Shown here: positions 13,946 through 24,444 of the stretch, one piece after another
Position numbering within the stretch: position 1 is the first letter of the stretch
Layout: each line of letters starts with the position of its first letter
From: Musa acuminata AAA Group
Taxonomy: Eukaryota; Streptophyta; Magnoliopsida; Zingiberales; Musaceae
DNA length: 64,000 nucleotides
Assembly: GCF_036884655.1 (NCBI RefSeq)
Contig: NC_088330.1
Location: 31,903,501 to 31,967,500 of the forward strand
Direction: 5' to 3'
Notes under the pieces: model-generated
Told to the model about the DNA's origin: nothing
Seen by the model: only the letters and a program-made list of their open reading frames with translations
Database searches by the model: none
Program-made: the position numbers and the translations under genes

Positions 13946-14260
13946 AAAATTCATCATAATATGCCCGCAAAATGTATCGATCTTTAATTGATCAATATGA
14001 TGTGGTAAATCATAAGTGTGGTGATGTATCTTAAGATAAACCCACAGTACTCACATGTCAACCGCTGCAAATGCCAACACAGGAATTTGATTTCTTGATG
14101 CCATGGTCTTGCATGATATATGTTCTATCAAAATGTGCATGTAAATTAGTTTTAGTAGACATAAAGATAAATAATGTAACTCACATGCAAATTTAACTTC
14201 TTTCGAACAATGGAATTTGTACAATAAGCTACGGAAAAGCTTTTATTATTGTAAACAGAT

Positions 14261-14276
14261 TAATGGAAGTAGCATC

Positions 14277-14323
<47 letters not shown>

Positions 14324-14360
14324 TGGAAGGTTTCGTGAAATAATATGATGCTACCTCCAT

Positions 14361-14390
<30 letters not shown>
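14261..14390. repeat. 22-bp inverted repeat around (TA)n, next to (GA)n
   Basis: The arm at 14261-14282 and the arm at 14341-14362 are inverted copies of each other with one mismatch (21 of 22). Between them lies a pure TA run of about 40 bp. A GA run (about 14362-14390) follows directly. The transcript or single strand would fold into a hairpin of about 100 nt. It could be a tiny fold-back element or a chance product of SSR expansion. Confidence 0.6.
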
Positions 14391-14393
<3 letters not shown>

Positions 14394-14479
14394 GAGATTG
14401 ACGTGTAAAAATGGATAACAGAACTCATATCAGACTAATCGCACACTGACAGAAGCAACTCATCTTCATATCCATGCTG

Positions 14480-17460
14480 CTCTTGGCCTCAGTGTAACTC
14501 CCCCTCTAGTCCATGCCTTTCCCGGTGTAACAAAGTGCAAGAGGCCTTGTGGTGGAACATGAGGAAGTGAGTTGCCCATGAAAGTGGCTGGTGGAGGCAC
14601 TGGACTTGATGTTGTTGGGGATCCGCTGTGACGAAGTAGTCAATGTTCTTGTTATGGATAGTGCATGGAACATAGCAAAGACACAGCAGAGGCAGCTGTT
14701 GCGGGGTTGGTAGCCCGCAGTCATGTTCTCGGCCGCCCACAACTGCTGGGTGAGCTCCAGGATGGTGAAGGTGTTGCGCTCCTGAGAACAGCCAGAGGTC
14801 AGCCCCGGGTGGAGAGGCAGCAGTCCAACTGTGGAACACGACGAGAAGTGTATCAGTAACAAGTGTATCAGAAGCAACAAGTGTATCAGTAACAGCAGTT
14901 GATGTCCAGTAGACTTCTCATTACCCAAGTAAACCTGAATTGTAGGATGGCCTAAAACGCCCCAAACCAGAATCCACAAATAAAATGTTCAAGCATGGAT
15001 CTTACATTTAAATCCATTAAAATTTAATTACCAGACACGATTCTGCTAATAATCACTAGAAATGTGCTTATTAATTACATAAGGACTTAACTCCTTCAGA
15101 GAGAAAATGAAATTAAAAAAAAGAGAATAAGATTAAGACCGCCATTTCTGTCCCCAGATCATACCAAAAGAATCCAAATCCTAGCTCAGAGAAGCAGTAG
15201 AAAAAAGCTAAAATGGAAGGCTCTTACCCACCAATGTCGTAGCAGAATCTGCCCCGCCTCAAACAACCCAATTGCTTCCATCCATGTGAAGATGTTCGTG
15301 CTTGCATCAAAGATGGCATGTTTGGCTCTCATGCTGCATATGTTGGTTTGATGACTGAAAATATTTGACAATTGGGTGATTAGTTAGAAGATTTGGCAAT
15401 TGGCTTTGACCAAATAGAGGTTTTGAGGCAGCTGTGTTTAAGATTGTTGAAATGCTAGTGGGACTTGCTCACAATACCTTCATCTGTCATAGTTGGGAAG
15501 GTAACAAGATATGCACCTCAATCAAGATATTCAAGTTAAGATTTAAATCACTGAGCTACAGCCCTAACCCTAATAATTAGATTTGAATCAGAATATTTCT
15601 TAAATCCAAATGTTTTGTAGGATGCATTAAACACCATCGATCATCCATTTTTTGTTGGCTCAATAAGCATTTTGGTTTCTCCTATGTTAGAGGGCCCACT
15701 GCATCTTGTGTTTGTAAATTCATAGAAATAGCTAATGACGTATCTTATGAAGTCACAACATCATGAATCAATGAGATAAGTAGTAGCTTCATGAGATGCA
15801 GGAAGAAATAAAAAGATTGGGAAAGAGAGAGACAACATACATGAATTTGACTTATTTCCTATGAAAATTTGTTTATTGGAGCAGATCAAGCCTGATACCT
15901 AAGCTTGAAACTACAAAGCAAGGAGTATTAGTTTGTGTTTTCCAGTTGCTCAAAATCTACTCATACCAGAGAAAGACACAAGAAATGATATCAGGAATAA
16001 TTCCCAAAACCACCTCGCTGAATGCAAACTTTTGGGATACAATTGAAGTATATTTATAAATAAAAAGCAAAATTGAGATCCAAAATGCACGCAGACAAGC
16101 AAAACAAGAGGTGGCATAGCAACAATACCTGTACATATCTGTAAGAAAAGTGTATGACACAGGAAGAATTTGGGCCAATTTCCTGCAAATCCTGCACACT
16201 GTACGACCACCAGTGCCAAAACTAGAACTCATAGATAGCAGAAGCATCTGGATTCTCAATGCTGGAGTTGCCATAAGCACAGAACCCACGAGGACTGATG
16301 GAGAAGATCTCCAAAGGTCTCTCGATCCTGCACAAAAACGATGCAGAAAGACCACTAATCAAGGATTCGTTTGCCAAGGTGAAAAACAAGGAAAGATGAA
16401 TGGTGCAAAATTAATCATAGATAAATATATAACCATTCATTTACCAGGAATGATATTTTCCTTTCCATTGGATCTATTAGAAGAGCTATGATTGTCATAA
16501 CTTTCTGGTAAGCCACTAATCGATGAAATCTCCACCTGATAAATGAAAATGATTGTCATTCTACCGACAAAGTGATTGCAACAATGACATAAACAGATCA
16601 AACAAAATTAGAAATACACATAGGTGTAACCAGAAGCAGTTAAGTTCTTAAGAATAAATTAGGAAGAAGTAAACCAAAGTGACGACACTTGAAACACTTC
16701 AGATATCAAAGGATTATATAACCATTCACAGTTCCTTTAGTGGTACACACAGAGGGGTTGCTATAGCAACCTAACAACCTGAGAATGATGACTGGAATGA
16801 GGACAATAACTTTAATGAATCTATTGCACTTTGCTACGATCAAATTAATCATCTGATTCAAACTTTGGCCTAGCCCAACCCAATAAATTGTCAATCCAAT
16901 CAGTTCAAGTAAATCCTAATTTCATGATATCTTTTGGTGAGGGCTAGGAAAGAACCAACCAAGAGACAAACTGGGCTAGGCTGGGATTGGAATTTGGATT
17001 TTTGATGTGGCATTAAGTTTGGCTTTAAATTAAGACACAGCATAACCAAGTAGCCCCAATAAACCTTTAACTTAAAGCTCATCTTTCTTTAATTGCTATA
17101 TTTAATATTTCAAGATCAGATGGTATATGCAGGCATAAGTGAATAATCAACGGGTAACTCCAATCGTGTAACATGATATAAACCATAAATGTGAATAAAA
17201 CGATTTGATTACATGGAACAAAAAGATAGAAGAATTACAAGTTAAATCGTAAAAAAGATAAAGCAACAGTTCAGCCGATGAACTTATTACCAGCTGAAAA
17301 TTAGTTAAATTGTAACAAAGATAAAGCAACAATTCAGCAGCAGAACTTATTACCAGCTGCAAATTAGGTTTTGAGAGACCTAATTGTTTCAGAGCTGGTG
17401 ACTCAATGTAGACCATTCCAATAAGACTAGCAAATGAAGGACCCTCTTTCCAACCTATTC
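14480..17460 (-). other. Unassigned exon-like pieces on the minus strand
   Basis: Several stretches look like exons with splice signals but belong to no family I recognise. One, near 17344-17448, reads WKEGPSFASLIGMVYIESPA and ends at a CTG|GTAATA donor. Another, near 16458-16540, ends SSSNRSNGKENIIPG at a GT donor. A third, near 16190-16335, follows a TGCAG acceptor. Further pieces lie near 15230-15360 and 14490-14930. They lie downstream of the minus-strand PPR gene, so they could be spliced 3' UTR exons of that transcript, a separate gene, or a decayed gene. No continuous protein could be assembled. The rest of the stretch, and 17461-18009, shows nothing else. Confidence 0.25.
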
Positions 17461-18009
17461 AAAAATTTTAGCTTGTGATCTGAGCCTTAGGAGGTGAAAG
17501 AATTCATACTACTACTCTGCTCAATTTGAGAACTCATATGCATCTATATATGGAGAAAAATCAAGTTGAGGCTGACTGATATTGAAATCTACTAAAAAGA
17601 GCCCATGTGATGCATGCAAAGTGATATGACAAAATAAATAAAAGAAAATTAATTGAAGACAGGTAGGTAAGTTCAACCTTTTATAAGTTTGTCAATTTAA
17701 TGTTGACCGACTTAAGGATGCTCGGCAAATGGACCAATAATGAGCAATCAAAAGAGCAAGGAGCCAACCAACAATAAGCATGATTACTCCAAGCACACAT
17801 TAAAGGTCCAAAAAAATTCAGTTCTTCGTCACGAGCCTAATTAACCATGCTTCATAACCTGCAATAGCCACACCACTTAGATATAGCAAATCACAGAATA
17901 GTTTATTGAGCTACTTTACATAAAAGACATGTACCTGACGAATGGTAAATCTTTGTCTTCCTAGCAATTAAACATGGTAACTGATCCTTATCACCTATCT
18001 GATTCAGAA

Positions 18010-21000
18010 CTACTGAAACTGCATCATTCTAGGCCGCAAACTCCACCGCTCAATGACTGAGATAGTGACTTTATCAGGCCGTATTCCTTTCAGTAGCATT
18101 TCATCGACCAAGTCTTCGGCTTTACGAACTTCACCAAGGCGACAGTAACCACAGACTAGTGCAGTGTACATACAAGCATCAGGTGACAACCCTCTTTCAA
18201 TCATCTCAGAAAATAGTTTGTGTGCAAGCTGAACGTATTCCAACCTGCAATACCCATCAATCAATACGTTATAGCAAATGACATCGAGTTTGATCTCCAT
18301 TGTTCTCATGTTATGTAACAGCATTAAGCACTTAGATCTCATTTTAACTTTGTCTTCTCTATTATTGTAATACAGCCAATCTTGACGACGAGTTTCTTTC
18401 AAGTGGCCATCCAATATAACTGTGAGTGCGAGCACATCAGCACTAATTCCACTTTCAATCATCTCAACAAACAATTGAAAAGCTTCATGTAAGCGATTGA
18501 CCTTGCAGTATCCATCCATTAATGTAGTATATACTACAACATCTAGTGATAGTCCTCGTTTCAGCATGTCCTTGAACCAAACATGAGCACTTGTCATATC
18601 TCCAATCCGGGAATAAGCTCTAATAAGTTTGCTATAGCATATCTCATCTGGGGTAATTTGCCTACATAACATCGACTTAAACACCACAGAGGCTCTCCTT
18701 ATATCTCCCTCCTTACAAAGCTCAGTTATGAGCTTCGAGCAAGCAATTTCATTCACATGATATCCTTGCCTAAATAACCAAATAAAAAGTGCATAAGCCT
18801 CCACAGTACAATGAGTTTGCAGGTGACAAGAAACCATTGCACTGACTAGAAGGGAGCTTTGAGCAACTCCCCTCTCCGCTAACGTGTTTAATAGTATGTT
18901 TGACTCCTCTAACTTTCCTTCTCTGCAAAGGCTGTCAATTACCAAATGATAGGTAATTTCACTTGGCTGTATGCCATGGTTGAACATGTAGGCTACAAGG
19001 TAAAATGCATCATCAACAGGACCATTTCTACAAAACCCTCTAGCAAGTATATTATATGTCACGGGATCAGGATCCACACTGATGTTCAGCATATGAATAA
19101 ACACCTTCCGAGCGTTAGCCATATCACCCTTATTGCAATACCCTTTTATCAAACTGGTGAAGTGGATTCTATCTGGAGATAATCCCTGACACTCCATCTC
19201 AAGGAGCAGCTTCACTGCTTCACTCATATTTCCCAACTTACAGTGGATATCTATTGCAATATTGTAAAGAATCTTGTCAAGCAAAATTCCTGACTCTCTA
19301 AATCTGCTGAAGTACTCTAATGCTTTAGAAGTCATGCCCGCTTTACATAAATATTGGAGCAAGAGACTGACAATCACATGATCTGTTCTAATACCCTTGG
19401 ATACCATCTCCTCATAAAGATCTAATGCCCTTAAGAGATTCCCACCTATGCAATGACCTTTGATGAGACATTGATAGCTGAATGCATCTGCAAGTATTCC
19501 TTGTCTGTTCATGTCCTCTAAAACGTTTTCTGCTTCTTGAACTCTCTTCTCTTTACACAACCTGCTAATCACTTTGTTATAAGCAACACGATCCAGAAGT
19601 ATGCCGCTTTTTGTGATCACTTTTAGAAGTACATAAGCCAAATCAGGTTTCCCATTGGTACACATTCCTTGTATAACAGTGTGATAAGTAATCCGATCGG
19701 GCTGAACACCCACCTCCCTCATCACATCCAAAACACCAACAGTCTCATCCAGCTTCCCTTCCCGACACAATGCCTTGATCAATATGGTGAATGCATACGC
19801 ATCCAGACCTATCCCAAACATCTTCATTTTATCGAACACCTGCAGTACCAAATCCGACTTGCCTCTTTCAGCTAGGTAGTTCATGAGATAACTGCAAGTC
19901 TTTATCACATGATCTGTTCTAATACCCTTGGAAACCATCTCCTCATAAAGATCTAATGCTCTTAAGAAATTTCCACCTATGCAGTGCCCTTTGACGAGAC
20001 ATCGATAGCTGAATGCATCTGCAACCACTCCTTGTCTTGTCATGTCCTCCAAAACGTTTTCTGCTTCTCGAACTCTCTTCTCTTTACACAACCTGCTAAT
20101 CACTTTGTTATAAGCAATGCGACCCAAAAGTATGCCCCTTCCTGTGATCTCTTTAAGAAGTACATAAGCCAAATCAGGCTTCCCGTTGGTACACATTCCT
20201 TCTATAACGGTGTGATAAGTAATCCGATCGGGCTGAATGCCGACCTTCCTCATCACATCCAAAACACCAAGAGTCTCATCCAGCTTCCCTTCCCGACACA
20301 ATGACTTGATCAATATGGTGAATGCATAAGCATCCAGATCTATGCCAAGCATCATCATTTTTTCGAACACCTGAAGTACCAAATCCAAGTTGCCACTTTC
20401 AGCAAGGTAGTTCATGAGATAGCTGCAAGTCTTTATCGACGGCACGAATCCAAGGCTCGGCAGCTGGGACAACGCATCTGCAGCTTGTTGAGGCATCCTG
20501 CAGAGAACATACGCCTTGATCAGTGCATCAAAGACCACGATCATCACGCTAGTGCCGTAAGACCTCCGATAAAGAACGTCAAAGACATCCGAGACCTCGA
20601 AACCCAAACTCCTGGAATTCATCAAGAACATATCAGAGAACAAAAAAATCAGCCGTTTCCGGTGACCTGCCTCGCCTAACACGCCAACGAGTTCAGAGTA
20701 AGTATCAAGAGTGTGTCGGAAGCCGAGGTTCTCAAACTCCTTGACGGAAGCGAAGGCAGCATAAGGATTCCGGAGGCGCAGCACGCGAAGGACGCGAGCA
20801 GAAGTCAAGTCGCAGTGGGGGGGTGAGAGCGGCGCGGTCCTCGGCTTCTCGTTCCCCTCCGTGACTTCTTGGACGATGGTATTGTCGTCATCGTCGGCGG
20901 CGGCGGTTGCCCAACGGAAGGAGCGGCGGCAACCGGAAGCGATGGCGGCGGTGATCGGTCTGCTAAGAAGGAACGTTGGGAGTATACGAAGCCGTCCCAT
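18010..21000 (-). CDS. P-type pentatricopeptide repeat protein
   Basis: This intronless gene of 996 codons encodes a P-class PPR protein, a sequence-specific RNA-binding protein that normally works on organelle transcripts (stability, splicing or translation). Residues 1-35 (MGRLRILPTFLLSRP and onward) are rich in Arg, Ser and Ala with no early acidic residue, which suggests a mitochondrial presequence; localisation is inferred. An acidic DDDDN patch follows near residue 36. From about residue 150 to the end there are some 23 tandem motifs of 35 residues, with typical blocks such as YNILARGFCRNG and YTTLMDGYCKVN. There are no E, E+ or DYW domains. Residues 189-365 and 366-542 are a tandem duplication of five motifs (separate entry). 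The start is the first ATG of the frame and sits just before the presequence. The specific RNA target cannot be told from sequence. Confidence 0.9.
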   Translation of the reverse strand: MGRLRILPTFLLSRPITAAIASGCRRSFRWATAAADDDDNTIVQEVTEGNEKPRTAPLSPPHCDLTSARVLRVLRLRNPYAAFASVKEFENLGFRHTLDTYSELVGVLGEAGHRKRLIFLFSDMFLMNSRSLGFEVSDVFDVLYRRSYGTSVMIVVFDALIKAYVLCRMPQQAADALSQLPSLGFVPSIKTCSYLMNYLAESGNLDLVLQVFEKMMMLGIDLDAYAFTILIKSLCREGKLDETLGVLDVMRKVGIQPDRITYHTVIEGMCTNGKPDLAYVLLKEITGRGILLGRIAYNKVISRLCKEKRVREAENVLEDMTRQGVVADAFSYRCLVKGHCIGGNFLRALDLYEEMVSKGIRTDHVIKTCSYLMNYLAERGKSDLVLQVFDKMKMFGIGLDAYAFTILIKALCREGKLDETVGVLDVMREVGVQPDRITYHTVIQGMCTNGKPDLAYVLLKVITKSGILLDRVAYNKVISRLCKEKRVQEAENVLEDMNRQGILADAFSYQCLIKGHCIGGNLLRALDLYEEMVSKGIRTDHVIVSLLLQYLCKAGMTSKALEYFSRFRESGILLDKILYNIAIDIHCKLGNMSEAVKLLLEMECQGLSPDRIHFTSLIKGYCNKGDMANARKVFIHMLNISVDPDPVTYNILARGFCRNGPVDDAFYLVAYMFNHGIQPSEITYHLVIDSLCREGKLEESNILLNTLAERGVAQSSLLVSAMVSCHLQTHCTVEAYALFIWLFRQGYHVNEIACSKLITELCKEGDIRRASVVFKSMLCRQITPDEICYSKLIRAYSRIGDMTSAHVWFKDMLKRGLSLDVVVYTTLMDGYCKVNRLHEAFQLFVEMIESGISADVLALTVILDGHLKETRRQDWLYYNNREDKVKMRSKCLMLLHNMRTMEIKLDVICYNVLIDGYCRLEYVQLAHKLFSEMIERGLSPDACMYTALVCGYCRLGEVRKAEDLVDEMLLKGIRPDKVTISVIERWSLRPRMMQFQ
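19375..20436 (-). repeat. Tandem 531-bp duplication inside the PPR gene
   Basis: Two head-to-tail units, 19906-20436 and 19375-19905 on the genomic strand, encode residues 189-365 and 366-542. Each is 177 residues, close to five PPR motifs. By hand alignment they differ at about 24 of 177 residues with no length change. The first unit ends GIRTDHV and runs straight into a second IKTCSYLMNYLA, whereas the second ends GIRTDHV and continues into IVSLLLQYL, which marks the joint. Confidence 0.9.
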
Positions 21001-21616
21001 GGCTCTTCGGAAGTCGGCTGGTTATGCAGAACGGAAACATTGAGATGTGAGGATTGAGGCTATGGGGTTTGTGCGGGTCACATGAAGAAGGGAGGAGGAG
21101 AGGAGAATTCTGCGTCCTTGTCGATCTAGCGAAGGGAACGTTTGTGCCCGCGTGGTGTTCGTCCTAAAACCCTATGTTCTCCTGACGACTAAAAATTATT
21201 TCTGGGCCAAGATCTCAAGACAAGCCCATCATTACGCGATCAATTTGGTCCCTTTTATGCTGTCGACCCATTCAAAGCTAATGGGTCATGTTCGACTTAG
21301 TCATGCCGATTCATTTGACTATATGCTAAAAACCTGACAAAGTTTGTCTAAATCCACGTGGATTCTTCGCTACCGTTGATCTCAGTAGGGAACAGTTTTT
21401 AAAGCAACACAAAACCAGGAAAACAAGTATTGCATCAGGATTCTACAAGTTTACAGTGTAACTCAACATAGTCTTCTTACATAAGCTACAACACCAAAGC
21501 TTCAAGAAAGTGAACCGATCACTGCCTATTTCGACATTACAAGCGTAGAGCAGAAAGGAACACGTCGAGTATGAGACTGCTGCTGTCACAATCATCCAAA
21601 TCAAGCTGCTCCTGAG
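21001..21616. other. Intergenic DNA between PPR and MCTP genes
   Basis: This holds the upstream region of the minus-strand PPR gene and, nearer 21400-21616, the probable 3' UTR of the MCTP-like gene on the same strand. No clear TATA element or further gene is visible. Confidence 0.4.
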
Positions 21617-23989
21617 CTAGAGCAAGCTGTCGGTCCGCGCCGGCAATCGACGGAAGAAGTTGGCAAGCGGAGATGGCAATTTGTGCCTGAACCTTGGATG
21701 CCTCATCACGTAGAACCCAGCCACGATTGCCACCACCTGGAACGGCGTCACGTACAGCAACGCCGCCATGAAGAGGCAGAACACCATGAACATCGCCGTG
21801 GCCCGAGGATCCCTCCATGACAGCAGCAGATGTAGTCTCTCACCTTGCGTCGCTATGTCGCCCACCACCGTCTGCATCTTTCCGGCCCAACTCCTCAGCC
21901 TATCATACCTCATCCTCACAATCTCCGGGCTGCGAGAGGTAGGAAACACGTCGAATTCTTCGTCGAGTTCATCGGGGTGCACTTGCTCGACGTTGGAGAT
22001 CTTCGTGTTCATGTGGGGGGGTTTGCGAGGGCGGAACCGGTAGTTCCAAACCCCTATAACAAACATGTAGAGGAAGACCGTCGGAAGTATCAACTCAGGA
22101 AAGCAGACGAGCATGAGGAAGAGGATGTGCACTAGTATGGTCGTGATGGTGTTCTTCCACGCGCAAACCTGGCCGAACCATCTTCCCACTGCGACCAAGC
22201 CTGAGAAGACGGACATCAACCGGTAGATGTTGGCTCTGCTTCGGCGCATGCTCCACAAGTGAGATTGAGCGTCCGACATGTACTCCACGACCTCCTTCCG
22301 CAGAGGCGGCTCCATTCGGCCCAGCCGAGCGGCAACAAGTTGGACGGCGTGATGACGGAGCGTCTCTTGCTGAAGCAGCGGTAATGGACGTGTGTAGTGC
22401 ATCTTGGGTAAGAGGGGCTTCGAGTATATGTACATCGTGTTGAGCATTGACGTCACCGAGAACCGTATGGCAAGGTGGAGCTCTCCCATCTTCTTCACGC
22501 CAGAGTTGTGGAGGACGAGCAGAGGATACGAGTTGGTGTAGATGCGTCCGGTTTCGAGGGTAGAAAGACGGATTCTTACCTTTCCGATCTTGGTGTCCTT
22601 GTTACCATTGGAACTGAAGCTCTTCTCGCCGAGCTGGCAGTTGTCGAAGACTCCGACGGTGAGCACGGTGGCGTGATCGTAGACGTCCCAGGTGTACTGC
22701 TCATTGAACCTTGGGCTGAGGTTGTCGACGACGGTACGAGTCCTCACCCACTTGTGCCCGTACTTGGCGACGCAGTAGGAGTCGCAGGCGCCCTTCCCCT
22801 CCCGTGTCTTCGTCGGGTGGAGCCCTTCGGCCGTCAGGATGCCAAGCTCGAGCACCCCGATCGGGGGCTTCCACAGCGGCTTCGCCGATGGTCGCAGGTC
22901 GCTGCTGTATTGAGTGGACTCATCGAGCACATGGTATCCTCCGTCGAGGCAGATGCGTACGTGAACCTTACTGGAGAACTTGTCTTCCTTAAGCTGGTCC
23001 AAGTCCACCACCACCGGCTTCTTGAGGTTGAACCATTTCGGGCGGATGTTCCGGTCATCGACGCGCTTATCCACGGACGTCAAAGGGATATGGACATTTG
23101 CGATCACCTCTTCCTTGCTGGGCCCAATGCGATCTTCTACGGAGAGGACTAGTTGCTCCTCGAAAGGTTCTGCGGCCACAAACATGAACTCTTCATTCCA
23201 CCGGAAGATCGGCATCCGAGACTGGATCGCCTTCGTCTTCATCATCTGGCTTCCGATTCGCGCTCTGCAAAGCACTTCCGGAATCCTACTCTTGTCGGAC
23301 GCAAAGATATCGTGGGCTTCGATGATGTTGACTCGAACGTACCACAGCCTCGGCGCATGGTAAACCTTTGCGCGGACGTAACTGTTCAGGATTTGGGCAT
23401 CAACGGCCGGCGTAGCATCGGAGTGCGTCGCGTAGGCGAAGGCCTCGTCCGCTTGGGTTCCGTACCAAACGGCCAGCATCAGTTCGCCTTTGACCTTGTC
23501 CCCCTTCTTGTCCTCGAGCCGGTACCACTCCGGCGCCAGTGGGCTGTCGGGAGGAACTCGCGTAGGGACCTCGTTGAGATCGAAGCGCACGAGCCCCACG
23601 AGATCATCCGTGACGAGGACCTTGTCTTTGAGCATGACCTCGACGGAGGTTGCTTGCAACCGGTCTTTAGCGATCGCGAACACGTTATTCCACTCGGGGT
23701 TGTGGCTCTTCTCGAAGTGCTTCGTGATTCCCTTGAAGTTGCCGTGCCTCACCTCGACGTAAGGGTCAAGGCCCCCGGTGATGTCTTTGGCGGGTAATTC
23801 ACGCGCCTTCACCACCCGCACGAAGAGGTACTCCATCTTTTCCACGAGGTCAAAGGCACCTGCCTTCTCCCCCTTGATCCTCCGGCCTCCGACGATCTTT
23901 TCCCCGCCAAGAGAAGGGCTGGTCTCTCTGAGCTGGAACTCCGCCGGCTGCTCCGAAAACATCCTAGCTGGCGTCGTTTCGGGCGTCAT
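21617..23989 (-). CDS. MCTP / FT-interacting-protein-like C2 domain protein
   Basis: This encodes a multiple C2 domain and transmembrane region protein of the FTIP/QUIRKY family. These are ER- and plasmodesma-associated proteins that tether membranes and traffic cargo, such as florigen or receptor kinases. From the ATG at 23989 it has 790 codons with no intron, a usual family length. An N-terminal motif FQLRETSPSLGG precedes three C2 domains starting near residues 50, 210 and 370, with Ca-binding-type loops such as GGLDPYVEVRHGN and GACDSYCVAKYGHKW. The C-terminal PRT_C region contains LRRH-type helices and two hydrophobic segments, LVHILFLMLVCFPELILPTV and AMFMVFCLFMAALLYV. The frame stays open upstream to 24136 but without an ATG, so 23989 (or the ATG 27 bases on) is preferred. 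A TATA element at 24434-24444 implies a 5' leader of about 400 nt containing an out-of-frame ATG at 24141. Confidence 0.9.
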   Translation of the reverse strand: MTPETTPARMFSEQPAEFQLRETSPSLGGEKIVGGRRIKGEKAGAFDLVEKMEYLFVRVVKARELPAKDITGGLDPYVEVRHGNFKGITKHFEKSHNPEWNNVFAIAKDRLQATSVEVMLKDKVLVTDDLVGLVRFDLNEVPTRVPPDSPLAPEWYRLEDKKGDKVKGELMLAVWYGTQADEAFAYATHSDATPAVDAQILNSYVRAKVYHAPRLWYVRVNIIEAHDIFASDKSRIPEVLCRARIGSQMMKTKAIQSRMPIFRWNEEFMFVAAEPFEEQLVLSVEDRIGPSKEEVIANVHIPLTSVDKRVDDRNIRPKWFNLKKPVVVDLDQLKEDKFSSKVHVRICLDGGYHVLDESTQYSSDLRPSAKPLWKPPIGVLELGILTAEGLHPTKTREGKGACDSYCVAKYGHKWVRTRTVVDNLSPRFNEQYTWDVYDHATVLTVGVFDNCQLGEKSFSSNGNKDTKIGKVRIRLSTLETGRIYTNSYPLLVLHNSGVKKMGELHLAIRFSVTSMLNTMYIYSKPLLPKMHYTRPLPLLQQETLRHHAVQLVAARLGRMEPPLRKEVVEYMSDAQSHLWSMRRSRANIYRLMSVFSGLVAVGRWFGQVCAWKNTITTILVHILFLMLVCFPELILPTVFLYMFVIGVWNYRFRPRKPPHMNTKISNVEQVHPDELDEEFDVFPTSRSPEIVRMRYDRLRSWAGKMQTVVGDIATQGERLHLLLSWRDPRATAMFMVFCLFMAALLYVTPFQVVAIVAGFYVMRHPRFRHKLPSPLANFFRRLPARTDSLL

Positions 23990-24433
23990 CCGCTCCTTCG
24001 ACGCTGCAGTTGCTGCTCTCTGGTTCAGAGGTTGATGAACATAAGGAGTTGGAATGGATTGCGGGCGTAGGTCGCGAGGGCGGTCAAGGAGGAAGGATGA
24101 GCGACGCTGATGAACATTCACACGCTTGTTGGGCACGGCATTGACGTCCTTATATTTGTCGGTTCTTCTCGATATTTGGCCATCGTAATCGGCATGAAGA
24201 CGAGCATGATGAGGTCAGCGCCGACGAAACCACCGGTGGAAGATTCCTCCTTCGATGATTCTGTAGTTGGTCGCGGTAGATGAGAGATCGAGACTGGTCA
24301 ACGAAACTGAATAGAGAAACAAGAGACGGACGAGTGACGACCAATGGAGAAGAAACAGCATCCTTTGTACGCCACCCTAGCAGTGCATAAACAAGTACAA
24401 CATGAATAAACTATAGAACACGCACAGTATCCA

Positions 24434-24444
24434 CCTATATAAAG
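24434..24444 (-). promoter_or_regulatory. TATA box of the MCTP-like gene
   Basis: On the minus strand the sequence reads CCTTTATATAGGTGG about 445 bp upstream of the chosen ATG. It is the best TATA match in the region and would place the transcript start near 24405. Confidence 0.5.

Noticed and set aside
22475..23797. Plus-strand ORFs of 225, 214 and 127 codons across the MCTP-like gene
   Set aside because: They are antisense shadows of a GC-rich coding frame with complete C2 domains on the minus strand.
23990..24136. Starting the MCTP-like protein at 24136
   Set aside because: The codon there is GTG and no ATG lies in frame until 23989, which gives the usual family length.
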